Shown one piece after another: positions 1 to 12,192 of a DNA stretch of 64,000 nucleotides. This stretch comes from Acanthochlamys bracteata (taxonomy: Eukaryota; Streptophyta; Magnoliopsida; Pandanales; Velloziaceae), in contig CM034145.1 in assembly GCA_019914995.1 (NCBI GenBank), positions 4,533,262 to 4,597,261 on the forward strand. The letters are read 5' to 3'. The notes under the pieces were generated by a model. That model was not told the DNA's origin. It saw only the letters and a program-made list of their open reading frames with translations, and made no database searches. Numbering within the stretch: position 1 is the stretch's first letter; each line of letters starts with the position of its first letter. The position numbers and the translations under genes were made by a program.

Positions 1-381
1 TGATCTACACCCATTTACAAACACGTCCCCTTATACTGTGGTAGAGACCATGTGTTTGGCAAAAGCTCTCATATCTTTCAGGGAAGTCGGATTGCGGCAT
101 TTACTGGTTATTCCCAAATCCCCAAGTGTAAGCAATTCATTCAAAGGTTTACTTCTTGTTAGTTGAGTTCTTCGCTTTAATTTCCTGTAAATTGAATGTT
201 TTGTCTCCAATTGCAGAGGGTGCCTGTAGTTGGAATATTAACAAGGCATGATTTTATGCCTGAACACATATTTGGCTTGCATCCATTATTGGCTAGGAGC
301 AGATGGAGGAAGCTTCGGTTTGGGAGGCTCTCCTTGAAATTCTTTATGGGTCCTCTGGTCATTCTTCGAGATAGTTTTTGA
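1..381 (+). CDS. CLC-C: CLC-type chloride/nitrate channel or exchanger, C-terminal end (partial)
   Basis: Only the last two exons are present: about 2-127 (frame starts at base 2) and 217-381, joined by an 89-bp GT-AG intron (128-216) at phase 0. They encode about 96 residues of the cytosolic C-terminus, covering the last CBS domain. Visible are DLHPFTNTSPYTVVET, a helix LAKALISFREVGLRHLLVIPK and the closing strand VVGILTRHDFMPEH followed by FGLHP. The HDFMPEH tail is the form I associate with the plant CLC-c/CLC-g branch of vacuolar anion transporters, rather than the CLC-a/b nitrate branch. The protein ends with an unusual basic and hydrophobic tail of about 40 residues after LHPLLA, longer than I expect for the family. 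The 5' part lies outside the window. Family is sure; the branch is inferred from one motif. Confidence 0.88.
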
Positions 382-1451
382 AGAATCAACATTTCCAGGG
401 TAAAGTAAATGGTTCGAGATAAGTTTTATCCTATTGACATTTAAAGAAACATCGCAGCATGCTCCAGTATAAAATCATGTTTCAGAGGAGATGAGATTGC
501 TCTTCTTCCCGTCAATTGTGCAGAAGCCTTCATTTATACAGTGATTAAAGAGCACCATTATTCCTCTTTCTATAGTTTTATCATTTTCAGAATATAGCAA
601 ATTGGCAATTTTCTTCTTTGCTATAATAATTGTGTTTATAGTAGTAACTCATATGTGGTAATAATTGCCAGAAATATTTATCATAGTATTTATTTTGGTG
701 AACATAAATTAGAAACTCATTCATTTTCATTTTTGCGTTTTTTTCTAAGGTAGAAAAATTTGCTTGTTAAGCATTTTTCATAGAGTCATATAACCTCAAC
801 AGAAAGAACACTTCAATGCAGTCGATAAATGTCTTTTTTATACACTTGACAATATTGCCAATAGAAGTGTTTTCCATCAATAATTCGTCGATGAGTTATC
901 TTGGCTAGACAGGAACAACACTTTCAAAAAAAAAAAATTTCCACTACAGATGAATAATCTGACAATTGCATTTGGGCGTGTCTACGTTACCCGGAAGTGA
1001 CTGTTTTTTATGTTTTTAACCAAGCATTACTTCTAGATAACTTCTTATATTTTGACCAAAAATGTGTGGCCAGCACGTAGCAGCACTTCTAATGTCAGCC
1101 AAATAATCTACCGTATGATATAATAGGCGTTATCCTGTCAATCTAATTCATCCACATTCTCTTTTTCTAATGCAGAAAACTTTCCTCTGATCAACTCCCT
1201 TGATATATATTATATAATACACAGAAACACAATGATGATCTGATACTTTTAAAAAAACTAGAGAAATTTTCTTTGGATATCCAAGATTAGAATGCCGAAT
1301 CTCAAAAGCTCCACAAATACTACCAGAGATTTCTCAAAGGCCGCTGATAAAAAAGCTTACAATCTAAAAGTTGCTCTTGATAAACATTCTCAAACTCAAA
1401 TAAACACAACAATAAAAAGAAGAAGAAGAAGAAGAAGAAGAAAGCAATGCC
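382..1451. other. Intergenic, between convergent genes
   Basis: This is the 3' flank of the CLC gene and the 3' flank of CNX6, which converge here. It is AT-rich single-copy-looking DNA with no supportable ORF. A GAA-type microsatellite occupies about 1418-1442, just outside the CNX6 stop; its encoded Arg/Lys run in one forward frame is a by-product of the repeat. Confidence 0.5.
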
Positions 1452-2081
1452 TTAGCTGCGCTTCTTCTTCTCCGCATCTTCTTCATTAGCAATAACTCTC
1501 ACCTTATGCCCGCAGCAGGACTGTTGCTCCGTATCATCGGCGGGGACGCCGGATTCAAAGAACTCTTTGTTCTCTTTCCAAACCTCACCATCTTCATAAA
1601 CCTCTTTCTTCCAAATCGGCACAGAAGCTTTCAACCCATCAATCAGAAACCGGCACGCATCCATCGCCGGACCTCTATGCTCCGCCGATACCGCCACGAG
1701 GACACTCGCTTCCCCTACAGGTACAACACCAAGCCGGTGCGCCACTGATACCTTCTTCAATTGCCACGTGGCACGTGCGCTGGCGCAGAGGGTCGCGAGC
1801 TGGCGGAGCGCCATGGATGTGTAAGCTTCGTAACGGAGCTCTAGTACCCGGCGGCCGTTGAATGTTTCTCTTGTGGTTCCAATGAAGGTAGAGAGACCAC
1901 CGGCGGATGGGTCACGAACGAAGTCGACGTAGCGGGATTCGTCGAGTTGGGAAGGCGGGAACGGGTTGGATATTTCGATTAGGGTTTTGTCGTCTGGTTG
2001 AAGACAGCTGGTCTCGGTGGCCAAGCTTTGGTTCATCTCCGTCGCCGCCGGTGGTAGTGAAGCTGGTATTGAAGACATCAT
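1452..2081 (-). CDS. CNX6: Molybdopterin synthase catalytic (large) subunit, MoaE/CNX6 family
   Basis: An intact single-exon ORF of 209 residues starting with a double ATG (2081 and 2078). The MoaE domain runs from about residue 50 to 185: FIGTTRE (66-72), HRLGVVPVGE, AEHRGPAMDACRFLIDGLK and PIWKKE. By alignment from memory with bacterial MoaE, the active-site lysines correspond to K151 (end of the DGLK helix) and K158 in PIWKKE, and R71 is also kept, so the enzyme looks competent. It transfers two sulfurs from thiocarboxylated MoaD/CNX7 to precursor Z (cPMP), making molybdopterin for nitrate reductase, aldehyde oxidase, xanthine dehydrogenase and sulfite oxidase. The N-terminal 45 residues are low-complexity and not a clear organelle signal, consistent with cytosolic action. 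The C-terminus is a basic EKKKRS tail. Confidence 0.95.
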   Translation of the reverse strand: MMSSIPASLPPAATEMNQSLATETSCLQPDDKTLIEISNPFPPSQLDESRYVDFVRDPSAGGLSTFIGTTRETFNGRRVLELRYEAYTSMALRQLATLCASARATWQLKKVSVAHRLGVVPVGEASVLVAVSAEHRGPAMDACRFLIDGLKASVPIWKKEVYEDGEVWKENKEFFESGVPADDTEQQSCCGHKVRVIANEEDAEKKKRS

Positions 2082-2204
2082 GGAATGATAAGAGAATGAA
2101 ACAGTGTTTGTGGGTTGGTTGGGAAGATTTTGAAGAGAAAGTTTCGTTTCGAAGTCTTTGGGGCTGCTTTGGCAGCTACCGCAAGCACTGAAATTTGAAC
2201 TAAT

Positions 2205-2500
2205 AACTTCAGTGTATGTTTAACAAAGTGCGTGAAACTCTACTTTCTCCCGTTAGAATTAGAGTTCCACTCATTTTTTTTGTTTCAATTACAAATAAAA
2301 TTAAAAATTAGAGTTCCCAGTTCTATACAAGTGGAACTCAAGTTTCCACTATATTTTTTTTTTTCAATTCACTTCCAACCCACTTCAACAATCAATTAAA
2401 ATATAAAAACTAAACTCTACTTTCAACTTATTTTTCAAAAAACTCTACTTTTTATTTTTTACTTTCACGTAACTCAATTACGGGCATTTAAAACACGTCC
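2205..2500. repeat. Small Tourist-like (PIF/Harbinger-type) non-autonomous element
   Basis: About 295 bp whose ends resemble those of the large element at 30201-32894. The left end shares CTTTCTCCCGTT followed by GAGTTCC. The right end shares a stretch reading ACTTTCACG, AACTCA, TTACGG and then AAACACG. The interior is AT-rich. It sits just upstream of CNX6. The target duplication is not clear, so the borders are approximate. Confidence 0.5.
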
Positions 2501-3155
2501 AAAACGTTTACTCCCATTTTAAAAACTCTTTTTATTTCATAACTTTTATAAATTTTTCGTAATATTAATATCTTTTATATCAAAACTTAAAAAATATAAG
2601 ATATTTTCAATAAAAAATTTTATAACTATTTATTTTTAATAAAAAAATTATTTTTAAAAAAATATTTAAAAAATATTTTATTCAGCAAAGCTTTATTTTG
2701 TAACAAAATAGAACTTCAGATATCTACTTCTACTTCACTTCCAAACATCCTGCTGTCAGTCTATACTTGATGCTTCAGATTCCTTATACTGGCTTATAAC
2801 AAAATAATCTATTGCACCATAAAAATTTAACAAACAAGTATTCTGTACTCTGCTACTTAAAAAAAGAGTTCACATAGAACCAGAAGTAGAGAAGCGCTTG
2901 GAAAGTAATTTTAAAATAGAACATTAAAAAAAAAAAATTTTTTTATTTTTTAAAATAATGAATTTTATATTTTTTAGTTTAATAATATAAATAATAAAAA
3001 AATTTTAATTTTCTAAATTTTTATAAATTCTAAAAATACTTATAAAAAATATATTAAAAAATATAAATTAAAAAGTAACTTCGGAGACGGAATGCCAAAG
3101 GCACTAAGAATTACAACGGTTTGATTTTAGTAGAAGGAAAAGAGTGTAACGAAGA
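2501..3155. other. AT-rich intergenic DNA
   Basis: Very AT-rich, with long poly-T/poly-A and TTTAAAAAT-like words (about 2520-2700 and 2920-3075). This matches the AT-rich repeat type seen many times in the window. No gene is visible. Confidence 0.4.
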
Positions 3156-5825
3156 TCACGCATCTGGGAAGCTTAAGAACCTGTTAATTGCATTTACAAC
3201 AGGAGTGGGTTCTCCGCGTTCGTATGGAAGTAGAGAATCTAAGTCCATCGTCTTGATAGTCTGGTGGAGGGTTTGTGGATGGGCACAATACAAGTGCCTT
3301 CTAGATGCTAGTTCTTCTGCTAGTTCACTCTGATGGTTGTCCATCAAATCTTCGTTCACAACCACAATAAGGGGTTTCCCTAGACTCAACGACTCGAATA
3401 TGCTCCCTGATCCTGTGATGAGTGAAGAGAATGATTTCTTTTACTAAAGTGGTGGTACGCATACATAATTGGAGAACAATTTTGAACATGCTGATAACAA
3501 GTACGAAAATTGGACAACCAGAAAACAACACCGTCAAAGACAGCTTGAAAGTTGTTATTCTCATGCACTAATTTCTTGCTATACCACCCATGTCCAGTGA
3601 CGATACTGAATAGGATTCAACTTCTAAAATATTCAAAGATTTCCAGTACACTAGATACTAAACAAAAGATGAATCACATGCTTAGACACTTGATGCATCA
3701 ATAGATAATTTCTTCTTTACGTTTCAGGATACTAAGAATTTAAGATAAAAATCAATTTCCTATGCATGAACTTGGAGGAAATTTTATGACAAGTTATCCT
3801 AGAATTTCAAACACACAAACTGGCATTTTAGTATATTACCAGAAGGCTTTAATTAAACAGCACTGGTCAAAACCACACAAAAATAAAGAACTAAAAAAAG
3901 AAAAAAAGCAGGCCCAAATCATCTCGACCTAGTTGCCAAATGATATTGATGGGTATACCAATGACTTTACAATGATGCCAGGGGCCAACCAACTTGTTGA
4001 CCTACTTCCTCAAGAACTAAATGGCTGGATGAACAGTATCTTCATCATTATGTTAAATCCAACCAGAGTGCATCTGAAATCCTAGACAGGAAATATCATA
4101 AGATGTGATGTTTATTTCAAGCTAGAATCTCCTTTTGCAATTAATAACGGACATGTCATTGGTCTAGCATTGACAACATTTTTTCTAAAACCAATCATTT
4201 TCATGGGGAAGAGCTGCATCAAAGTACTGTCTGGCACTTAACAAATCTAAAAGTAGAGACAGGATGTAATGATGTAGGCATACAAGAGTCAATTCAAGAC
4301 TCAAGATGAGGAGGATAGTTCATATCAATTGAACATGCTCACCACAATAGAGGCAAATACCTGCATGACTGATAATAAGAGAAGCTGATCTTAGATACTC
4401 AGCAATACTAGGAGAGAATGTGAAGTAATCCACAGAAAGAGATCCTCCCTCTTCCCTTGAAACCTGCACGTGGGTCAATGGGCTCAGACATTTGTTTTGT
4501 AATGCAAGAATACAGAAACAATTGCAGTTAGAAAGGGAAGAAAAACAAAAGAAAGAATTTAATATGCAGAAACTTTTCTGTATACAAACTTAGCAAAGCT
4601 AGATAAAATCACTTCATGTGAGGCAAAGGTGCTACCACTGGTTAAAAATGGAATGAGTAGATAAAAGCAAGAAAAGAAGAAAGTTCCAACTCTGCAATAG
4701 AAGAACAAAAGCCAGCTTCACTGTATTCCAAAAGTGAGTGATTCTTTACTCTGTATACGCAGGTAACATGATTAAAGTCGTGAACTAGATTGTAGTACAA
4801 AATATGTCATTTACTATTTAGGCACCGCAACATGACAGAAGACTATCAGGAAAAGGAATAAGAATCTCATATTTTATACTACTTCCAGTAGCTTCAGAAA
4901 GCCAATGCTCTATCAGGTTCTCAATTTGTTGCTTTCATAAGAGTTCAGAATCTTCAAATCAGGAATGAACTACCAGAGAGAACAATTCTTCCAAATCACT
5001 AACTCTAATTCATTTCTTGCTCCTACGTAACAGAACAGTTGTTCCAAATGACTAAAGTCTAATACAAATAAGTCAAAAATATCAAGCAAAGATTGGTCAG
5101 AGCAATCATAGAAGTTTGTATTGATTCATCCTTATTACATCTAAGTCTATTTGCAGATATCAGTCGGCAACTTAGGGAACTTAAACATTATAATCAATTC
5201 AAAACCTATTATAGCATAGTTTTCTAAAGCTATTATATGCAGCTTTCGCAAGCATAAAAGCTAAAAGCACAGTGAAAGATAATTCAAGTAGCTTCTGAAG
5301 TCCTCCCTATGGTGATGCATCTTTAGCTACAAAAACCTTCTGGAACAAAGATATCTCTCAATCTAGACTTAAGGACATTGAATATCACTTCTACAGTACA
5401 TTCTAGCTTATGTAGACCAGGAAAAGGGAAAGATCAGGAAAAGATAACATGTGAAAACCAGCAGATGATAATATCAAATAGCATGCCGCATACTGAAAAA
5501 ATTCACAAGAAAAATAGCAACAACATTTTTTGATTTCCATATTATCTACTTAACAAGCTCACACTTTTCCAAGATCAAAAACTCTGACTCCAATAAAAAC
5601 AGAACAATAACAGAAAACCAAAGCAGTTTTTGGAGTAAAATTTACCTTTTGTGGAACATAGGATCCTCTTCCCATCTGAATGAGAAGATCAGTATATCCT
5701 CTCTTTTCCAATTCATCTCTAACTTGCTGGGAATCAACTGCTTTCACTAATGCATCGAAATGAGTTGTTCCAACTGTTACAAATACCAATTTTTTCTTGC
5801 TATCATCCACATCAACTCCTTCCAT
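3156..5825 (-). CDS. ALG13: UDP-N-acetylglucosamine transferase subunit ALG13-like
   Basis: Three exons on the minus strand: 5825-5646, 4463-4361 and 3412-3156 (540 nt, 179 aa). All introns are GT-AG, and joining restores one frame. The protein is the compact GT28 C-terminal-type fold of Alg13: KLVFVTVGTTHFDALVKAV near the N-terminus, YTDLLIQMGRGSYVP, LSVDYFTFSPSIAEYL, then SHAGSGSIFESL (about 92-103), which binds UDP-GlcNAc, and KPLIVVVNEDLMDNHQ. Alg13 is the cytosolic catalytic half that pairs with membrane-bound Alg14 on the ER to add the second GlcNAc to dolichol-PP-GlcNAc in N-glycan assembly. The start at 5825 is the first ATG in the reading frame; the frame stays open upstream only through a TTG. 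A possible 3' splice site near 5966 suggests a 5'-UTR intron. The first intron (5645-4464) is long and holds no ORF. Confidence 0.93.
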
Positions 5826-6194
5826 TCCCTTTCTAGTCAAAAAGCAAATCTTCAACTGATCCAACAATCTATAGTTTTGGGAAAAATCAAATCTTTTATA
5901 GCAGTGAAGAAAAATGAATTTGAATCAATACTAAAAATTGAATCTTTAAAAAAAGACAGAGAGACCTGCAACAATCAGCGGGCGCTGAGCAATTGCCCGC
6001 CGGAGAAGAAGAAGGGGGGATTGAAATGTAACTGGTCAGAGTTTTGCTTTGAATCCAACGATGATTATCTGCAAAGTCAGTAAACAAATATGTTAATTAA
6101 TAAACATACCCTTATATGTACATGTTTATGTAGATTGAGCCCCGTGTTTATGCTAGTTTGATAAGTATAACATTGCAACATCTATTGAAATTGC
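5826..6194. promoter_or_regulatory. ALG13 5' leader and promoter region
   Basis: Upstream DNA of ALG13 on the minus strand. A GC-rich patch (5960-6020) looks like a transcribed leader, with a plausible acceptor (TTGTTGCAG on the minus strand) near 5966. No TATA box can be assigned with confidence. Confidence 0.3.
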
Positions 6195-6578
6195 AAAAAT
6201 AGGGATACCCCCACCCTTAAGGACACCATAGGGCACCACCCCACGTACAATACTCCAAATTTAATTTCTATCTTTGGATATGAAGAACTATTAATTCGGA
6301 TCCTTGTGACAAAATTTTGACTCAATCGGATCACGAATCGATAGTCATCCGTTCACTTGATCAAGATGACTAAAAAAAAACTTCAAAAATATATATTGCC
6401 TCTTGATCAAAAGAACGGATGGGTCGATTCGTGATCCGATTGAGCTAAACTTTTGTCACAAGAATCCTAAATAATAGTTCTTAATATTCAACGTGAAGAT
6501 TAAATTTGAAATATTGTAAGTGAGGTGGTGCTTCATGTTGCCCCTAAGGGTGACGGTGCCCTTATCCCCACCCTATAG
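6195..6578. repeat. Foldback element with long inverted arms (MITE-like)
   Basis: The two halves (about 6195-6370 and 6400-6578) are inverted copies. TTGTGACAAAATTTTGACTC on the left returns as its complement on the right, as do the neighbouring AATCGGATCACGAATCGA and CATCCGTTC segments and the outer GGGCACC / CACCCTTA words. The loop is short and A/T-rich. It has no coding capacity. The target duplication cannot be read clearly. The element at 10659-10964 has the same architecture. Confidence 0.75.
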
Positions 6579-7679
6579 ATATATATGTACGTATATGTAT
6601 ATGTATGTATGTATGTATGTATGCATGCATGCATAAGCTGAGATGTTGGGCAAAAAAAATATATACATCATTCAAAATAACATCCAAAATAATCTGCATC
6701 CAAAAAAATAGATCAAATAAGCGCCATAAGCTTCAAGTAAATTTGAGTATAAGAAATATGGATTTAATTATAATTTGGAGATTGTATTATTATTGGGAAA
6801 CAAAATTTCATAATAAGATGTAAGATTCAATAAAAAATTTACAGTAGAGGATAAAATACACTTCCAAAACAGAAGGATAAAACTCTATACCTTCGCATAG
6901 TAATGGATGCTAAGTGACATTACACCTAAAACATATATAATAAAATATTCCAACAAGCTGCATACTATATTCATTATGCAAACGGAGTAAATTCAGATGC
7001 CTTTAGTAATATTAGTTCAGGTCCAGACAAATATAGAAGACTTTACAAGCTTTGTTCTCGAGGGTGACCGCCATATTAATAAGACAGTTAGGAGATGTTG
7101 CCCTTTGAAGGATGATCGAACCTTTAACTACACCATCTAGCTCGAACAACCCTCCTGCTTTGCTTCTTTTTCTATCTTTAACTTTATAGGTAACCCTACT
7201 CAACCGGTCTCCTTTTCAATCTCTTTATATAACAACAACACTACTTCAGAAAATAGAAACATGATAAGAACAATGAGAAGAGATCGATGGATAGCAGCGC
7301 CGTCACTGGAAAACAAGCGTTGGTTAAGTTAGTTGAAGAAGAACAACAATTAGAAACAAGATAATCAAGAAGGGTAAGAAGAAGACGACGTATTTGTTGG
7401 TGAGATATGAAGAATTGCCAGAAGTACTTACATGAGGGAGGATGAATACATCCTTGATTATATAGATTAGAGCAGCGGCTCTTGTTAAAGCAGCACTCAG
7501 TCTCTTCTCTTGGCACAATGAAATAATTAATGTCTAGACGTAAGTTTTTCTTTCCTGACCTTTTCCCTTTTTATGTTTACATTTTTTTGTGTTGTGAAAA
7601 TATTGTATTATGTACTGTGAAGGATTGTAGGAGTTTTCATTTTTTTGGATTGATGGGAAATCTGTATGAAATTTTGCAG
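6579..7679. other. Intergenic DNA with ATGT microsatellite
   Basis: A short ATGT/ATGC microsatellite lies at about 6601-6632. Two overlapping minus-strand ORFs at 7012-7518 have no recognisable domain and are not called as genes. Apart from that there is nothing supportable. Confidence 0.35.
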
Positions 7680-7771
7680 GCATTTGATTGGATTCTTTTT
7701 GTTCTTGAGACTGACTCAGGTACACTTGAAAGATGTCCCAAAAGTTGCTGATTTCTTGACTACTTCTCTTG
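7680..7771 (+). pseudogene. Heptahelical protein (HHP, adiponectin-receptor-like) exon remnant, 5' piece
   Basis: A 92-bp exon-like unit, with TTTTGCAG before 7680 and GTAAGC after 7771. It reads HLIGFFLFLRLT, then KDVPKVADFLTTSLG, which resembles the first transmembrane segment and loop of plant HHP2/HHP3-type PAQR proteins (consensus WTHLIGFFLFL). The preceding exons are not found upstream, so the gene is 5'-truncated. Its 3' half lies at 12193-12828, beyond a mobile-element-like block at 9273-12129. The identification rests on the combined pieces. Confidence 0.6.
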
Positions 7772-9272
7772 GTAAGCTTACATTAATTTATTTTTACTAG
7801 GACTTTTAAAACTTTTATTCTTTTTTTTTTTTTTTTTTGCTAGGATGATTTTCTCTCTGTTTCTTCACTTTTACTTCAATTAGTTGTATCAAATTCAAGA
7901 GCTAGCAGTTCATAAGAGAGATTAAAGTGTAATTTTAATCGGTCATATAAAATCTAAACTAAACCAAATACTTCAAATGAAAAGTTTTGTTGTTTGAAAA
8001 ATTAGTTTATTTAAAATGTAAGCCTCAAACTGACAAGAAATTAGAAACGCTAAGGATTCTCATGATAAGATTTCTTATTGTTTACTATGCATAAATGCTA
8101 AAAGAGGAACACTAAGGGTATGTTCTTTTGCATTCAAAAGAGAACTTTTTCCTTAAAAATTCTGTTACAATTCTGTATAAGAGTCGAATTAGTTGAAGTT
8201 TAAATTTCTTCAAGTATTAAGTGTTCCAATTAGGTTGAAGTCCTAATTAAAGAAGAATTGTATTACGTTTAAAACTCTATCCACAAAATATGAGTTCTAA
8301 TTATAAATAAGAGATTCAACACATCATATGATCAATGAAAAAGTATTCAGTTTTCTTTACTTTTTCACTACTTTTTTCCTAATTTATCTATTTCTGACCT
8401 TGTTCAATCAATTCTCTTATCTATCTATTTCTCTAGTTCATATGTTTCTCACCTTGTTCAATTTATTCTTTTCTTGTTTGTATATCTTTCTCTAGTTCAT
8501 CTATTTCTCACCTTATTCTGTCTACTTTTCGTCTTCTATTCTCAGTTTTATTCCCCATTATTTCATAACAAATTCACTTTCAGGTATTTTTTATATTCTT
8601 TTGTAATAAGTTAAACTCTTAACTCACTTTCTAAAAACTTGCTTCCTCAAAAGTTACTTTTCAGAAAGTCATTTCTTATTAAAAGTATACATCCTAATTA
8701 CTATTCAACTTTCTCTTATATGTATGTACGATTGAAGAGTGCAAACATTGTGCCCTTCCCTGATCAAGGAAATTTATCATAAACTGTAAGCTTCTTATCC
8801 TTCATGTGATAACATATCCAAAAGGAAATTCACAAAATAGTGTTTGGTTTTGGTTGTTATTATGTTTGCTATCAAAAGTTTTTAAAGGCAAAAATCTTAT
8901 GACCCCATAACATGCAAAAGTTTTTATTTAATTTTGGAAAAAAAAAACCCTTCAACTAAAAAGAATTACTTAATTATCAAACTTAAAAGGAAAATTGCTT
9001 TGATTCCATGTCCCTTGACCAAGCTCTCCGCTTTAATTAATTGTAAGTATTGAGATGACCAAGGCTACATTGATTAATTGCTTTCACTTCCTCCTCGTTT
9101 TGAACCGAGAAAAAAATAATAAAAAAGAGTTGTAAGTTTAGTTGCTAGCATATTTTTTTCACCTACAATAAAACTTGTTTTGTTGTTTCCTCTCAAGAAT
9201 TCATTTATATTTTAATTATATTTAATTTTCAGCATCACTTTATCATTTCAATAATTTTTCTTTGTAGGGAGT
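7772..9272. other. AT-rich DNA, probably the expanded intron of the HHP pseudogene
   Basis: No ORF or exon could be supported. A pyrimidine-rich stretch (8340-8620) repeats CTATTTCTC/CACCTTGTTC-like phrases, which looks like local tandem decay. Confidence 0.35.
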
Positions 9273-12129
9273 ATGTCACGCCCCGGCCGGAGATCATGAC
9301 TGGCACTGATCTAAACTAAATCCAGGTCAAATCTGAACTCGGTCCAGTCCAGTAAACCTCCTTAATACTAGATGCAGCTTAACACAAAATTTAGAACATG
9401 CCGAATTATTCAAAATTTCGGCAAGACCTCCCTTGTAAACTTAACGAGAAAGTTTAAACGATTACCATAATAAGCATTCACACTACTTCACAAAAGTGAA
9501 GAAAAGAACTTAGACCACCAACTAAAACATACACTATCACTATTAATTATTACAATGCCTAAATACAATATACCAAACAAATGCATAATCAAGAATATTA
9601 CAGGTCTATCGACGATACAAAGCATTATATATACAAAATGAAAAATGCTAGAGTTATTAGATACCGTCTAGCGTGAGCCCAAGGACAAAGCCACGTTGGC
9701 CACTTTCTACCAGCACCTTCGAACTACCTGGGGAGGCTAAGGAGAAGATAAAAAATGAGCCCAATATCAGTGAGATAAAATAGCAAAAAGCATAAATTTA
9801 AAGTCTCTAATGCATTACCTAATGTTTAATTCCTATCTTTCTATATCTAAAAAAAAAGCAAATATTGGATCATGATCATTCATACCAAATCTCTAATCAT
9901 TCCGTACTGACTCAATCCTTAATATGGAGGGTACGGTTATATACAATGCAACATACAACAACAAAAAGTCATACAATAAAATCAAAGTTAATATGCTTTA
10001 TGTATAATATAATGCATTACTAAACATCTCATAACATATATACATTGAAATTCCATACAAATAACAAACAATATTGAATTATAATAAATAGTCAAATACA
10101 ATATATTAAACCGCCAAATTAACAAATTGATAACGATATATAAATAATTTAATATATAATAAAATAATGATAGTCATATCGAAAACTAATCAATAAGTCA
10201 AATCAAGATCCGTAATAAATCAACATTCAATACCAATCAACAATCCTCAACAATCACACCAATCAAAAAGTTATGATAGATACCAAGGACGGAGCAGCAC
10301 CGCGTCTCCAACTTGTCAACATGTTCATACAATCCAAATCGGGTGGCGTGATATCGCCCCACACGCATGATCCTGCACTTAATCTACAGACAAAAGAGAA
10401 AGAGGAGAGGCGAGAAGAAATCCTAAACTCAGCCCCTGACCCTCACCTACCTAAATCCAACGCGAGCATCCAAGCATTACAAAATCCACATATACGTCAA
10501 TAATACATTTATTTTAAAACTCTTAAAACCACCAAATATAGGTAATTAGCTTATCGTGTAAATACAATAGCATGTATCAAGTCGTTCTCAATTCATATAT
10601 AAAACTCAAAAATTCATAAATCATTTAATTCATTTAGGCGAAATCATAGGAGAGAAATAGGGGCACTTCGGAGCACTCTTTCTCCGGTTTATGGCTGAAA
10701 TGACCTCTAAATCGGAATACTAATTCACCTCCATCCGGCCACTTGATCAAAACGATAGTAATGATATAATATATATATTTTAAATTTTTATATTTTCTGT
10801 CATCTTGATTAAGTGGTCGGATGGAAGCGAATTAAGATTCTGATTGAGATGAAATTTTGTAAGTATATTTTCTAACTCATAGTTTTTCATATCCAACGAT
10901 GAAGACTGAATTTAAAAGTCATCCCGGCGATAAACCGGAAAGAAAGTACCCGAAAGTGTCCCTAAAAAAAGGAGTGCCTATATATGTGTGTGTGTGTAAA
11001 TATATATTACTCATCTTTCAAATAATGCTTATACAATACACAAATCAATCGCAATTGCAATAATCAAAATTTCTATTCCAGATATCATAAATATTTATCA
11101 TTCTCTAGATAAACATACATCACAACAATTATGCCATCATGGGGGAGTAAATTAAGTCATGCAAAGAAAGTGGCAATGTATGCTCGAGAGTCAAAGCAGA
11201 TATTACATGTGCCGAAAACCTAATGATAATCTAGGAAGAAAAAAGGCATGGTAACCCTCACCTGACGTCTATGATATATCTCAAACACACGAGCTAGCTC
11301 CAAGTCGAGCTATTCTGTCAATCCTCTACGTCTGATGCGGATGCCTAGGTAAAGTGTCAATTGGTATTCCAGCCGCCTTCGTTTCACGATATGAACATAA
11401 ACGATGTTCAACAGTGAAAAGACCTGCTCGTCGGATTCCGGTGAAATTAAAGTTCCGGCCAGATGGGATTTCTGGTGGCAGGAAAGGAGCATCAACAATA
11501 ACAAAGTTCAAGAAGAAAAACGGCAGGGCTAGAAAAGGACGCCGGTAATAGCAGTCGGCCGAGCCGACCACAGCAGTGCGGCACTCTTACGATCTTGCAC
11601 CTCAGCAAAAATTGATCAGCTGGCAGAGGAAAAAATTCAATAAGGCAAGGAGACGGATTGCTGTAGCTTAGTGGGGTCGAATCGCTGGCGGGGGAGCTCC
11701 GACGAGGTATAGGGTTTTCAACGTGGCCGTGATTGAAGTGATCAGATTGAGAATAAGAAGTCTAGGAAGGAAGAAGACGAGGCATGGCTGCCGTTTAGTC
11801 TAGTGACGGCGGCGTGTAGCACTCTGCCGACGGAGCTCGACGACGACAACGGTGACGGTCGTAGCAGCGAAAATCGTGTTTATGGCGAGGAGAAAAAGAC
11901 GGAAAGGAGAGAACAACGAAGGAGAAGAGGGAAAATTTTTACTACAATTTGCTGCTGTCTGTGAGAAGCTTCACGAGCAGCGTGGGAGAAGATAGGAATA
12001 CGAAGAAATGATGAAGGAATACGAAACAAAAGAGAAGAGTCAGATGAAAAGAAAACAAATCTGATTTGTACTGAAGTCCAATTGGGCTCAAATGTGGAGC
12101 CCAGCAAGATGTACATTGTCGTGGTGCAT
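9273..12129. mobile_element. Probable retroelement-derived block beginning TGTCACGCCCCGG
   Basis: The block opens with TGTCACGCCCCGGCC, a start I associate with a large class of plant LTR-type elements, and can be closed at a CA (12129). It has no transposase or polymerase. It is mosaic: AT-rich at 9400-10250; a GC-rich spacer at 10290-10400; a nested foldback at 10659-10964; and a GC-rich, regulatory-looking tail at 11380-11900. No second copy of the opening motif exists in the window, so it could be a solo LTR or an internally deleted element. The flanking bases do not give a convincing target duplication, so the right border is uncertain. Confidence 0.4.
10659..10964. repeat. Foldback (MITE-like) element nested in the 9273 block
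   Basis: The inverted ends TAGGGGCACTT (left) and AGTGTCCCTA (right) are followed inward by CCGGTTTAT / ATAAACCGG and by CCATCCGGCCACTTGATCAA with its inverted counterpart. The arms are about 140 bp with an AT-rich centre. The arm layout, including the CATCCG...TTGATCAA block, resembles the element at 6195-6578, so the two probably belong to one diverged superfamily. Confidence 0.7.
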
Positions 12130-12192
12130 TACAGATTAATATCTTTCCTTGGCATAGACTACAATACTTCACCTCTCCGTTCAAATTAAATT

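Noticed and set aside
1292-1489. ORF with a poly-Arg tail
   Set aside because: The Arg/Lys run is a GAA microsatellite, and the rest has no conserved features.
5826-5867. Extended ALG13 start at 5867
   Set aside because: That extension begins at TTG. The first real ATG in frame is at 5825 and gives the usual family length.
7012-7518. Two or three overlapping minus-strand ORFs (63-91 aa), one with a hydrophobic stretch
   Set aside because: No recognised domain, the frames conflict and no clear splice model joins them. Kept only as gap DNA.
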